This document shows, piece by piece, positions 1 through 7,387 of a DNA stretch of 19,819 nucleotides (within the stretch, counting starts at the first letter, position 1; each line of letters begins with the position of its first letter). The translations under genes and the position numbers were made by a program. The notes beneath the pieces are model-generated. The model was not told where the DNA came from, ran no database searches, and saw only the letters and a program-made list of their open reading frames with translations. The stretch is from JBBAAS01 sp041658125 (lineage in GTDB: Bacteria > Patescibacteriota > Microgenomatia > UBA12405), in contig JBBAAS010000016.1 of NCBI GenBank assembly GCA_041658125.1, forward strand, positions 1-19,819. The letters are read 5' to 3'.

Positions 1-135
1 AAAGTTATCATCGATGAAGCTATCGAAATTGCCAAAGAATACGGCAACGATTCTTCGTCTTCTTTCGTCAATGGTGTTCTGGGATCAATTTTAAAAGAAT
101 TGGAGAATCAAAATGGACCAACTAAAACAGCTTGA
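1..135 (+). CDS. nusB: Transcription antitermination factor NusB, C-terminal fragment
   Basis: An open frame runs from the first base to a TGA at 133-135, so the gene enters from outside the window and only about 44 residues are visible. The visible peptide has the NusB C-terminal pattern: DEAIEIAKEYGNDSSSSFV followed by NGVLGSIL, matching the family's 'EAIELAKkyg-tddsskFVNGVLdki' helix pair. NusB binds boxA RNA together with NusE (S10) in antitermination on rRNA operons. The last 23 bases overlap the start of rnc, which suggests translational coupling. The assignment depends on a short fragment, but the motif is characteristic and nusB next to rnc is plausible for a small genome. Confidence 0.8.
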   Translation, partial: KVIIDEAIEIAKEYGNDSSSSFVNGVLGSILKELENQNGPTKTA

Positions 136-811
136 AAATTCTCTTCATCTTCAATTTCAAAATCTCGAAGTTCTTCGCCGAGGCCTAACCCACCGCTCTT
201 ATTTAAACGAAAACCGCAGTCTCAATCTTGCCTCAAATGAACGTTACGAATTTTTAGGCGACGCTATTTTAGAGCTTTGGGTTTCCGAAAAAATATTTCA
301 CCTTTTCCCCGATTTTTCCGAAGGTGAACTTACCAACCTTCGGGCATTAACAGTCTGCACCGAAAACCTCTCCGGCATCGCCAAAAAAATTGACCTCGGC
401 GCCTTTATCCTCCTTTCCAAGGGCGAAGAAGCTCATGGCGGTCGTCAAAACCAATCCATTTTGGCCGATACTTTTGAAAGCTTAATCGGCGCTATCTTCT
501 TAGACCAGGGAGCTTCTAAGGCTTCTACCTTTTTAGACGAATTTGTTGAACCTAACTTAATAGAATTGTCTCAAAAAAAAGTTTTCAAAGATCCCAAAAG
601 TCTTTTTCAGGAAATTGCCCAAAACCAAGAGGGGGTTACTCCTACCTACAAAACCCTGTCCGAATCCGGTCCCGATCATCAAAAAGCCTTCGAGGTAGGC
701 GCTTTTGTCGGCGACCGGCTTATTGCCAAAGGTACCGGCAATTCTAAGCTAAAGGCCGAAAGCGATGCCGCTACCACCGCCGCCAAAGTTATCTCTCTAA
801 AAAAGCTTTAA
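113..811 (+). CDS. rnc: Ribonuclease III
   Basis: This is a double-strand-specific endoribonuclease that matures rRNA precursors and cleaves structured mRNAs in the cytoplasm. At 232 aa it has the full family length. The RNase III signature NERYEFLGDAILELWVSE lies near residues 42-59 and carries the metal-binding Glu and Asp. A second acidic site is seen in ADTFESLIGAIFLDQG (about 118-133). A C-terminal double-stranded RNA-binding domain begins near residue 160 (DPKSLFQEIAQ) and ends with a KAESDAATTAAKVI helix. The ATG at 113 lies inside the end of nusB and is preceded by GGAG at a workable distance, so this start is favoured. Confidence 0.95.
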   Translation: MDQLKQLENSLHLQFQNLEVLRRGLTHRSYLNENRSLNLASNERYEFLGDAILELWVSEKIFHLFPDFSEGELTNLRALTVCTENLSGIAKKIDLGAFILLSKGEEAHGGRQNQSILADTFESLIGAIFLDQGASKASTFLDEFVEPNLIELSQKKVFKDPKSLFQEIAQNQEGVTPTYKTLSESGPDHQKAFEVGAFVGDRLIAKGTGNSKLKAESDAATTAAKVISLKKL

Positions 812-828
812 TTTTTCGACTTTTCCTG

Positions 829-841
829 TATAATTCCCCCT
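829..841 (+). promoter_or_regulatory. -10 element directly upstream of rpsP (near-leaderless)
   Basis: A perfect TATAAT occupies 829-834 and is followed by seven bases (835-841) and then the rpsP ATG at 842. The bases just before the ATG are TCCCCCT, so there is no Shine-Dalgarno sequence. The -35 region is weak (TTTAAT at 807-812 with a 16-nt spacer is the best I see). The arrangement predicts a transcript beginning at or within a base or two of the start codon. It resembles the five minus-strand promoters in the pilus cluster, but with seven bases instead of six. Confidence 0.5.
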
Positions 842-1123
842 ATGCTCAAAATAAAACTGTCTCCCCGTGGTAAAAAACACCAACGGACTTTTCGTATTGT
901 CATCCAAGAAGTCAAATCTAAGCTTAACGGTACTTTTATCGATGATCTTGGTTTTTATACTCCCCAAACCAAAACTCTCAATGTCGACCAGGCCAAGTTG
1001 GAAAAATGGCAGAAAAACGGCGCCCAGCTTACGTTGGGAGTCGATAAGCTTCTTCACCCTGACAAATTTCCCCCAAAACCTCGTGTTAAAAAACCCGTTA
1101 CTACCGAAACGACTACTCAATAA
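842..1123 (+). CDS. rpsP: 30S ribosomal protein bS16
   Basis: This 93-residue protein is a component of the small ribosomal subunit body and is important for 30S assembly. The N-terminus MLKIKLSPRGKKHQRTFRIV is the typical bS16 beginning, and the middle GTFIDDLGFYTPQT matches the family 'G+fie-lG-YnP' motif. The family's VDxxKLxxWxxxGAQ block is visible as VDQAKLEKWQKNGAQLTLGV. A short basic and Thr-rich tail follows. There is no Shine-Dalgarno sequence in front of the ATG, but a TATAAT sits seven bases upstream, so translation of a leaderless or very short-leader mRNA is likely. khpA starts 3 bases after the stop. Confidence 0.95.
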   Translation: MLKIKLSPRGKKHQRTFRIVIQEVKSKLNGTFIDDLGFYTPQTKTLNVDQAKLEKWQKNGAQLTLGVDKLLHPDKFPPKPRVKKPVTTETTTQ

Positions 1124-1126
1124 CCT

Positions 1127-1360
1127 ATGTCAAGCATTCAACAAACTCTCGAATTTATTGTTAAAGGTATTGTTCCCACCCCCGACGCTGTTTCCATTTC
1201 TTCCAAAGATGTCGACGGTACCCTTGTTTTTGAAATTTCTGCCACTCCCGAAATGGTCGGCCAAATTATTGGTAAAGACGGCAAAATCATCAAATCTATT
1301 CGCACTATTCTGACTCTGACTTATCCTCAACAAAAATTCTCTTTGGAAATTAAGGATTAA
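1127..1360 (+). CDS. khpA: KH-domain RNA-binding protein KhpA (YlqC family)
   Basis: This 77-residue single KH-domain protein matches the family's usual size of about 75-80 aa. The RNA-binding GxxG loop is seen in IIGKDGKIIKSIRTI near residues 45-59. The N-terminal helix (QTLEFIVKGIV) is typical. In other bacteria KhpA pairs with KhpB (Jag) and binds many RNAs, influencing division and envelope genes. It follows rpsP after a 3-bp gap, the common rpsP-khpA arrangement. rimM and trmD, which often follow, are absent; the pilus cluster converges here instead. The last 11 bases overlap the 3' end of the convergent pilO gene. Confidence 0.9.
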   Translation: MSSIQQTLEFIVKGIVPTPDAVSISSKDVDGTLVFEISATPEMVGQIIGKDGKIIKSIRTILTLTYPQQKFSLEIKD

Positions 1361-2111
1361 ACGGATTAGTTCGATCGTATTTGACAAATTCTTTGGTTCC
1401 GCTCTCAATTCCGGTTACTGTTCCCACCGTTTCAAAACTTCTGATGGTTGATAAAAGCTCACTTTCTTTTTGGCTCATCATCAAGTCGGTCAGGGTCAAG
1501 CTGGTAGCCGTCGCCTCGGCTTTAGTTGAAACATAAAAAGAGGCCACTCCTAAGCTTATCATCACCGTCTCCCCCTCTGCCTTCATATCAAAATTTTGAA
1601 TTTCCAATATCGGCAAACTTTTTTCAATCGTCGCTACCAAATCCAAATATTTATCCTTTGGTCCCAGTACTACTATTGTCACCGGAATTTTAGCCGCCAT
1701 TATCTCAATCTCTTTTTCCCCGTCTTCTTTGGTTAATTTACCCAAAGATACAGAAAAGCTATCAACCTGAAAACCAAATTTAGACACTATGTTGCGAACC
1801 ACATTCACCAAATAATAGGCATTCTTCTCTCTAAGCAAAGCCGATGCCAAAAAATCTGCATTATCCTGTAACTCTTGCTGGTCAACCGACTTAAGGTAAT
1901 CCCTCTTTTCGGCTAATTTTCTGGTTTCTTCCGCTACCGTTGCCGTATTCTTCCTCATTTCTGCAATTTCCCCAATTTTTGGCACCACCAACCCCAAAAC
2001 CACTACCAATATCACCAAAAAAACTACTCCGGGGATTAAAAATATTTGCAACATCTCCGGTTCCATTCCAAAAATCTTATCTGATGAAAGTTTGACGTCT
2101 ATTTTTTTCAT
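1350..2111 (-). CDS. pilO: Type IV pilus inner-membrane platform protein PilO
   Basis: The 253-residue protein has a short cytoplasmic N-terminus (MKKIDVKLSSDKIFG), one membrane helix (about residues 20-44, rich in Leu, Ile and Val), a charged coiled-coil-like stretch (about 45-85) and a C-terminal ferredoxin-like region. This is the PilO layout. PilO pairs with PilN to link the PilM ring to the pilus machine. I choose the ATG at 2111 because it makes an ATGA overlap with the pilN stop and has GGAGGT nine bases upstream. A TTG 30 bases further up would be inside pilN. The stop lies inside the convergent khpA gene. No pilP or pilQ follows, as expected for a cell without an outer membrane. Confidence 0.85.
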   Translation of the reverse strand: MKKIDVKLSSDKIFGMEPEMLQIFLIPGVVFLVILVVVLGLVVPKIGEIAEMRKNTATVAEETRKLAEKRDYLKSVDQQELQDNADFLASALLREKNAYYLVNVVRNIVSKFGFQVDSFSVSLGKLTKEDGEKEIEIMAAKIPVTIVVLGPKDKYLDLVATIEKSLPILEIQNFDMKAEGETVMISLGVASFYVSTKAEATATSLTLTDLMMSQKESELLSTIRSFETVGTVTGIESGTKEFVKYDRTNPFNP

Positions 2112-2653
2112 TTTAAGCCTACCTCCACAGAAAAACTCCAAAGGCCACTTTTAACCCCCACGCCTTTCAATGTTGCCCTCGTCAAACCCTCTTCCTCTCC
2201 CCGATTAATACTTTCCAGCCTCTTTTCCACATAATCCATTTTTACCCCCGTATCTACTTCTCCTGATACCATAAATTTTGACGTATCCTTAAAAACCAAA
2301 TCGGTTACTTTTACCATTTCTTTGGGAAAAATATTATTCATTCTATTAAAGGCTTTACTATATTCAAATCTGGAAGCTAAAACCTCACCTACTTGTTTGG
2401 CCCGATATTTCAACTGCTGGCTCGCAACAATTAATTGCGACAACGCCTTATACTCGTTTTCGGTTTTGGTTCTTTTTTTGTCAGCAGTTTGAAGACTAAT
2501 TTTTGCCCACCCCCAAAGTCCAAATACCACCACTAAAACAAAAAGCCACACTCCTCCGGCCATTATCACCACCTTGTTCACTTTCTTTTTCAATTCCAAC
2601 TTGTCTGCCTGAAACTTAGCCCGATTCGGTAACAAATTCAAATCCATCGTCAT
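2108..2653 (-). CDS. pilN: Type IV pilus assembly protein PilN
   Basis: This 181-residue protein opens with MTMDLNLLPNRAKF, the short N-terminal segment (family consensus -INLLP) that PilN inserts into a groove of PilM. A single membrane helix follows at about residues 28-50 (VVIMAGGVWLFVLVVVFGLW), then a coiled-coil-like stretch and a ferredoxin-like periplasm-facing domain. The start ATG at 2653 overlaps the pilM stop as ATGA, and the stop overlaps the pilO start the same way, so pilM-pilN-pilO is tightly coupled. A second in-frame ATG two codons later is possible. Confidence 0.85.
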   Translation of the reverse strand: MTMDLNLLPNRAKFQADKLELKKKVNKVVIMAGGVWLFVLVVVFGLWGWAKISLQTADKKRTKTENEYKALSQLIVASQQLKYRAKQVGEVLASRFEYSKAFNRMNNIFPKEMVKVTDLVFKDTSKFMVSGEVDTGVKMDYVEKRLESINRGEEEGLTRATLKGVGVKSGLWSFSVEVGLK

Positions 2654-3681
2654 AAAAGCCCCCTTAGAGCCAACCCGATTGCCAAGCTAAACCGGCAACC
2701 TTCGCCATTTAAATCAATTGGCACTTTAATTTTACTGGTGTCAATTTTCAAAAAGGGCTGAATCACTTGAACTTCTACCCCCAAAAGCTTAGTCAACTCT
2801 TCTGCCAATCCCGGCAAGTTAGCTCCGCCGCCGGATAGAACTAAAAGATCTATCTTTCCACCCTTTTCTTCTGTATAAAAACTCATTCCCTTCCGGATTT
2901 CATCCGCCATACTGACGAATACCGGTTCAATCGCGCTTTTAATTTTCCCTTCCAATTCGGCCGCCCTCATCCCATAGGCTTTTTTGTACTCCTCCGCCGA
3001 GGCCATATCCATCCCCAAATTTATCGAAATTGCCCGGGTTAATGACTCGCCTCCCACCGACATTGACCGTGTAAAACAAATGTTTCCATTTTTAACACAA
3101 ATCAAATCCGAGTATTTTTCCCCCATATCAACCATCATCACTCCCCCCTCACCTCCCACCGAAGCACTCAACACCCGTCTCATCGACACCGCCGGTGATT
3201 CCAATGCTACCAAGTCCAAGCCGGCCATTTTAAATAACTTCATATAAGCCTTGATTAAGTCTTTTTTAGCGGCAATGGCAAAAATCGTCAATCTTCCCAT
3301 ATCATCCTTTTCCACTATCTCGTAATCTATTGACACCTGATCCAACGGATAGGGGACAAAGGTCTCAGCTTCAAAAGCCAAAGCATCCTTGATCTCTCCT
3401 TCTTTAAGCGGTGGCAAATGAACTACCCGGCTGGCAATTTCATCCTCCGGCAAACAAGCCGTTACCTGTCTGGTTCTTAGTTTCAAATCGGACATCAATT
3501 TTTTGATACTGTCCACCATCGTTTGCATTGCCTTGCCGGTATGATCACCCTTAAACCACTCTACCCTCGGAGTTTTTGTTTCTCCGATTGAATCCAATAT
3601 CAATCCCTTCTCTCCTCCCTTAACGATCGATACTATTTTAATTGTCCCTACACCAACATCAATTCCAAAACTATCACTCAT
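2650..3681 (-). CDS. pilM: Type IV pilus assembly ATPase-like protein PilM
   Basis: This is an actin/FtsA-like cytoplasmic protein that forms a ring on the membrane and binds the PilN N-terminus. The nucleotide-binding pattern is visible: FGIDVGVGTIKIVSI at the N-terminus, GVMMVDMGEKYSDLICV in the middle (phosphate 2) and LVLSGGGANLPGLAEEL near the C-terminus (adenosine motif). FVPYPLDQVSIDYEIV and the SVGGESLTRAI block are typical PilM segments. The 343-residue length is normal. Longer starts exist (ATG 3708, TTG 3711), but I choose ATG 3681. It fits homologue starts, and a promoter with its +1 exactly at this ATG lies directly upstream. The gene begins a leaderless pilMNO unit. Confidence 0.88.
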   Translation of the reverse strand: MSDSFGIDVGVGTIKIVSIVKGGEKGLILDSIGETKTPRVEWFKGDHTGKAMQTMVDSIKKLMSDLKLRTRQVTACLPEDEIASRVVHLPPLKEGEIKDALAFEAETFVPYPLDQVSIDYEIVEKDDMGRLTIFAIAAKKDLIKAYMKLFKMAGLDLVALESPAVSMRRVLSASVGGEGGVMMVDMGEKYSDLICVKNGNICFTRSMSVGGESLTRAISINLGMDMASAEEYKKAYGMRAAELEGKIKSAIEPVFVSMADEIRKGMSFYTEEKGGKIDLLVLSGGGANLPGLAEELTKLLGVEVQVIQPFLKIDTSKIKVPIDLNGEGCRFSLAIGLALRGLL

Positions 3682-3716
3682 ATCATCAGTATAAACACAC
3701 TTCCTCATCAACTCAA
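3682..3716 (-). promoter_or_regulatory. Leaderless promoter of pilM
   Basis: Read on the minus strand: TTGAGT (3716-3711), 17 bases, TATACT (3693-3688), 6 bases, then the ATG at 3681. The expected +1 is the A of the ATG. There is no usable Shine-Dalgarno sequence in front of this ATG. The -35 lies at the very end of the preceding pilX intergenic gap, so pilMNO can be transcribed independently of pilX. The geometry matches four other promoters in this cluster exactly. Confidence 0.6.
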
Positions 3717-3720
3717 TACC

Positions 3721-4476
3721 TTACTGCAAAGTCGTCAGCGCATCCAGCATAAACGCCGGAATTTTATAGCCTATTCTGACTCTCACTTTTCGGCTGACTC
3801 CGGTTGTCTGATCACCCACTTTTCCGGTTGCCGTCAAATCCTCCCCCTGTGCTGGAAAATTACTGCTCTTTTCCACTGTAATGGTAGTACTACCGGAAGT
3901 TGTCTTAAATATCGGAGTCACTGTTAGTAACAAAGAGCCATTTTGAGTTGTCAGGGTATAACAATTATCCGACCGATCATCAAAATCATTAACAGAATCA
4001 CTACTATAAAGATTCGCCCCAAATCTTTTTACTTTTGTTCCACCAGAATAAAAATTTTCAATCTTCAAAGCTCCAACATCAGCCGTATTATTGGCACAAA
4101 TCTTTATATTTTCCATGCCCGAACCGGCTAAGTTTACCGATCCGTCAAGATTATGTGTCGTCAACCAAAAAAATGCCGGTTTCCCTTCGGTCAATGACTC
4201 CGAAACCAAACTTGTCCCGTTTCCTATTACATCAATCGCTACTGTTGCACTTTCACCCACTCCTCCGCTATAAGCTGTTTCACCGGTCACCAAATATTTG
4301 TCGATTGACGATTCAGCCGTATTAAAGGCTTGTTTTAAAAGCTCTTCATCAGTATCCACCTTGGTTTCCACCGTTGTTTTTCTGGATACCGACAAGCCCA
4401 AGCTCAACACCACTGCCGATACTAAAAGTACAATCAGCGCCACCTGTCCCCGTTCTTCTTTAATTGAAAATTTCAT
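3721..4476 (-). CDS. GspK/PilX-like minor pilin (no Glu+5)
   Basis: The 251-residue protein begins MKFSIKEERG followed by QVALIVLLVSAVVLSLGLSV, a prepilin-type leader ending in Gly and a hydrophobic helix. The residue at +5 after the cleavage Gly is Ile instead of Glu. Among minor pilins, loss of Glu+5 is a hallmark of the GspK/PilX class, which caps the pilus tip. The rest is a beta-rich domain with two Cys. I choose the ATG at 4476 over the TTG at 4497. GGAGAGAGGG lies upstream of it, inside the last codons of the preceding gene, whose stop is 2 bases before this ATG. It is therefore coupled to the preceding tip-adhesin candidate. Confidence 0.72.
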   Translation of the reverse strand: MKFSIKEERGQVALIVLLVSAVVLSLGLSVSRKTTVETKVDTDEELLKQAFNTAESSIDKYLVTGETAYSGGVGESATVAIDVIGNGTSLVSESLTEGKPAFFWLTTHNLDGSVNLAGSGMENIKICANNTADVGALKIENFYSGGTKVKRFGANLYSSDSVNDFDDRSDNCYTLTTQNGSLLLTVTPIFKTTSGSTTITVEKSSNFPAQGEDLTATGKVGDQTTGVSRKVRVRIGYKIPAFMLDALTTLQ

Positions 4477-4478
4477 TT

Positions 4479-7352
4479 TTAGTTTCCCTCTCTCCAATTA
4501 TAAACATTTTCTGCTAACTTTGCCGGCATTGAAAAAATAAAATCCGGTCGGTAATTTACTTTTACCGATGGTGCTGAATTATTCGCATCCGGGTCAGACA
4601 CAGCCAAGCTCCTGGTATTAGTAAATCCTTCCCGTGAGAAAATCGATCCGTTAAGTTGAAGTGTTATATCCGATGCCCCATCAGCCAAAATTCCTTTGTC
4701 CGCCACGATTATTCCATCAAACCGGGTTACCGACTCACCAATCGTCACCGAACCGTTTACCACCACCATCAAAAAATCTCCCGTCAAAACGGTATTGTTC
4801 TCATTAATCGTCAAATCACCGTTTACAAATATTACTTTATTTGCCCCCGCACCACTTTTTACCAACGACCAATTACCGCCATCTACAACCTTTCCGATTC
4901 CTTTCCTGTCGTAATACAACGTCTTCAACACCTCATAATTTATCGATCCGTCAGTAATGTTTTTACTTTTTTTATACCAATCATGAGGAAAACCATTTTT
5001 ACAATCACTATCACTGCACCCGGCTACATTACTAATTCCCCCTTCGGCTATCACTACTCCGTTAGTTCCGCTAGTTGAGTCCATGCTTAAAGCCGGAGTA
5101 CAACCGGAAGTCTCATTACATGTCGGCGGCACCATACTCCGTATCGCCCCGAATCCCAACAATCTTCCTCCGGAAACAGTCTGATACCACGGTTCCTGGT
5201 TAGCGGTAAACGAAAAATCAACAGTCGCTTCCGGTTTATCCTGATAAGCATCAATAAATGTCGAGTCAATCACTATTCCCGGACAATCAGGCGACCCCTC
5301 TTTATTTTTATCAATCACTTTCGCTATCGGTTGCGATCCCGGTAGCCCATCCGGACTATTAAATATCGGGGTATAATCTCCTCCTCCCCAAATCAAAGAA
5401 TTATTCACGGATCCGGCGTAACCCGCCGGCCCCACCTTAGTCATAATTTTTTCTCCGCTGATCAAGTTTGCATAAGTCAGGCTCGTAAAAATACCAGCCT
5501 CCACCAGCGTTGAATAACCATCAGTAGGACACACCGGACCCAACGGAGCGTCGCTACCATCATAAACTGATCCTGAAACCGGCACCTTACAATCCCATAC
5601 CTTAAACTTCCGGCCCCCGTCCGTCCAGTCCAGCTTTTGTCCTGTTTCATCTTCAGCCCATATTTGCAAATTATCGACAGCAAAATTCGGTCCCCCAAAA
5701 GTTTCTGAAAACAAAATCGGAAAAGTTACGGTTACTCTATTTCCCGACACCGATTTGGTTACTGTATCATACAAGATAGCTCCACCGCCGGTTACCGTAT
5801 ATGTCGGTGTTACTGTCGTCAAGCCAATTCCGTTAACTTGCATTATTGTCGTTTCTCCTCTTCGCAATCTTAAACTAACCTTGTTAATCGTCTCTCCGCC
5901 ACTTGCGTCGGAAACTGTCACCGAAAATTTCACTTTTCGGTCATGTACTCCTGCACTTCTAAATATCGTTTGACAAATCTGATTTTTATCTCCTGTCTCC
6001 ACCGGCACTACCGTATTGCCCGAGTTTCGAATTGTTATTCCGACTCCCACCGGTTTTGCCTCCGTCACTATAAAATAATCCCTATCCTGTCGATTAACAT
6101 TACAATAAACCCAACTATCGCACCCCGTCTCTCTTTTTGTTACTGTCGCCTTGACATCACCCGATGCTCTCGGTGGAGTCAACCCCAACTGGCAAAAAGG
6201 ATTACCGCTGCATTTACTCCCTAGTCCAATCGGCGGTATCGGATCCAAATCCGTTGGCAAATCACAATGAAGAAAATACGCCCCCGGCACCAAATCGCCA
6301 TTAATATTTTTCGATAAAGTACAAGAATGGTCATTGGTCGACAAACATTCGCCCATTCTATAAGCAATATTACCGGTCTGCGGGCTTACGTATGCATCAC
6401 CCACTCCCGCCGGTAGGGGATTAATCGCTTTGCCATCAGCCCTCTCCAGCCACAACCTCACCGGCTCCGATTTACCCGCCCCCATATTTCCCCTACCATC
6501 GGCACTTATCGCTATCGACTGTCCCACCGAAAACGTCGCCCCCACCGAAACCCGACAAAACTTCGGGTTCAAGATTCTCGGGCTAACCTTATACTCCACG
6601 CTCTTTTTACATTCAGGAGAACAAATATCCGTATCATCCGCCCGACAAAGTTTCCAAGTATGAGCCCAGCTAAAATTACCTGCTGTCGTTGACTTACAAA
6701 CTATATCACTCCAGTTACTTTCATCACAGTTAGTTACTCCTCCGGTCCAGCTATTACCGATATAAAGAGAGGCATCCCCACTGGTAATTTTAAAATGAAC
6801 GTCCTGATTATCAGCACTTACCGGATTAGGCGATACTGACATTACCACGCTTCCGGTATTACATACAGGCGGAGGACAATCATTATTATAGTAAACAAAG
6901 AAATCCAGCATATCCCCGCCCAAAGTTACCGATGCTCCATTACAAATCCAATTGTTTGCAACCATACATTCTTTTTGAAATACATCAATCTGTACCGTTT
7001 TATTACACCCCGGATCTCCCACTGACATCGTTTCTCCGGTGCTCGGCACTGCTTCCGGCATCCCGTTGCCACACTCGGATATTCCGTTCCGTTTTGATTT
7101 TCCCTCACAAGTAAACTTATAAACTGATTGGCCTACACTTTTTTTACTGCAGCTTTTTTCACCAAGGTTACAATATCCTCCCTTATCCGCCGGTGGTGTA
7201 CACCACTCTCGAACTGAATAGCCAAAAATATTAGTAAAATAACTGTTACAAGCCGCTTCCACTGTCCCGCCTGTCAACAATCCCACCCCCAGCATCAACC
7301 CTATTATTATCAAAACCTTCTTCACGGCATTTCTTCTGCCTATTATTCTCAC
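4479..7352 (-). CDS. Large secreted Cys-rich protein B, candidate pilus-tip adhesin
   Basis: The 957-residue protein starts at a GTG with a Sec-type signal peptide (basic MRIIGRRNAVKK, hydrophobic helix, VEAA then Cys at about 30-35). Residues 35 to about 435 are Cys-rich and beta-like and match no family I can name. From about 438 to the end it is paralogous to the C-terminal half of the 1118-residue protein encoded at 8651-12007. Shared blocks include TGxxNQIC, a WDCKV-VSG-YD-SDAP-GPVC segment, GAI-SMVP-TC, NDW/HDW-K, VNGSVTI with RFDGI(I/L)VAD, NYRPDF-FSMPA and a terminal YNWREGN. The last part looks like a short right-handed beta-helix, as seen in some PilX-associated pilus proteins. Its position between GspJ-like and GspK-like pilins suggests a PilY1-like tip role; this is inference. 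Translation probably starts on a leaderless mRNA. Confidence 0.7.
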   Translation of the reverse strand: MRIIGRRNAVKKVLIIIGLMLGVGLLTGGTVEAACNSYFTNIFGYSVREWCTPPADKGGYCNLGEKSCSKKSVGQSVYKFTCEGKSKRNGISECGNGMPEAVPSTGETMSVGDPGCNKTVQIDVFQKECMVANNWICNGASVTLGGDMLDFFVYYNNDCPPPVCNTGSVVMSVSPNPVSADNQDVHFKITSGDASLYIGNSWTGGVTNCDESNWSDIVCKSTTAGNFSWAHTWKLCRADDTDICSPECKKSVEYKVSPRILNPKFCRVSVGATFSVGQSIAISADGRGNMGAGKSEPVRLWLERADGKAINPLPAGVGDAYVSPQTGNIAYRMGECLSTNDHSCTLSKNINGDLVPGAYFLHCDLPTDLDPIPPIGLGSKCSGNPFCQLGLTPPRASGDVKATVTKRETGCDSWVYCNVNRQDRDYFIVTEAKPVGVGITIRNSGNTVVPVETGDKNQICQTIFRSAGVHDRKVKFSVTVSDASGGETINKVSLRLRRGETTIMQVNGIGLTTVTPTYTVTGGGAILYDTVTKSVSGNRVTVTFPILFSETFGGPNFAVDNLQIWAEDETGQKLDWTDGGRKFKVWDCKVPVSGSVYDGSDAPLGPVCPTDGYSTLVEAGIFTSLTYANLISGEKIMTKVGPAGYAGSVNNSLIWGGGDYTPIFNSPDGLPGSQPIAKVIDKNKEGSPDCPGIVIDSTFIDAYQDKPEATVDFSFTANQEPWYQTVSGGRLLGFGAIRSMVPPTCNETSGCTPALSMDSTSGTNGVVIAEGGISNVAGCSDSDCKNGFPHDWYKKSKNITDGSINYEVLKTLYYDRKGIGKVVDGGNWSLVKSGAGANKVIFVNGDLTINENNTVLTGDFLMVVVNGSVTIGESVTRFDGIIVADKGILADGASDITLQLNGSIFSREGFTNTRSLAVSDPDANNSAPSVKVNYRPDFIFSMPAKLAENVYNWREGN

Positions 7353-7387
7353 TCTATCAGTCTAATTAATTGTTCCGTCACTGTCAA
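7353..7387 (-). promoter_or_regulatory. Leaderless promoter of large secreted protein B
   Basis: Read on the minus strand: TTGACA (7387-7382), 17 bases, TAGACT (7364-7359), 6 bases, then GTG at 7352. The expected +1 is the first base of the start codon. The stop codon of the upstream papain-like gene (TGA at 7386-7384) lies inside the -35 hexamer, so the intergenic region is essentially only this promoter. No Shine-Dalgarno sequence precedes the GTG. Confidence 0.65.

Noticed and set aside
797..1120. Minus-strand open frame over rpsP
   Set aside because: It is antisense to a clear bS16 gene, has no family features and reflects the base composition of rpsP.
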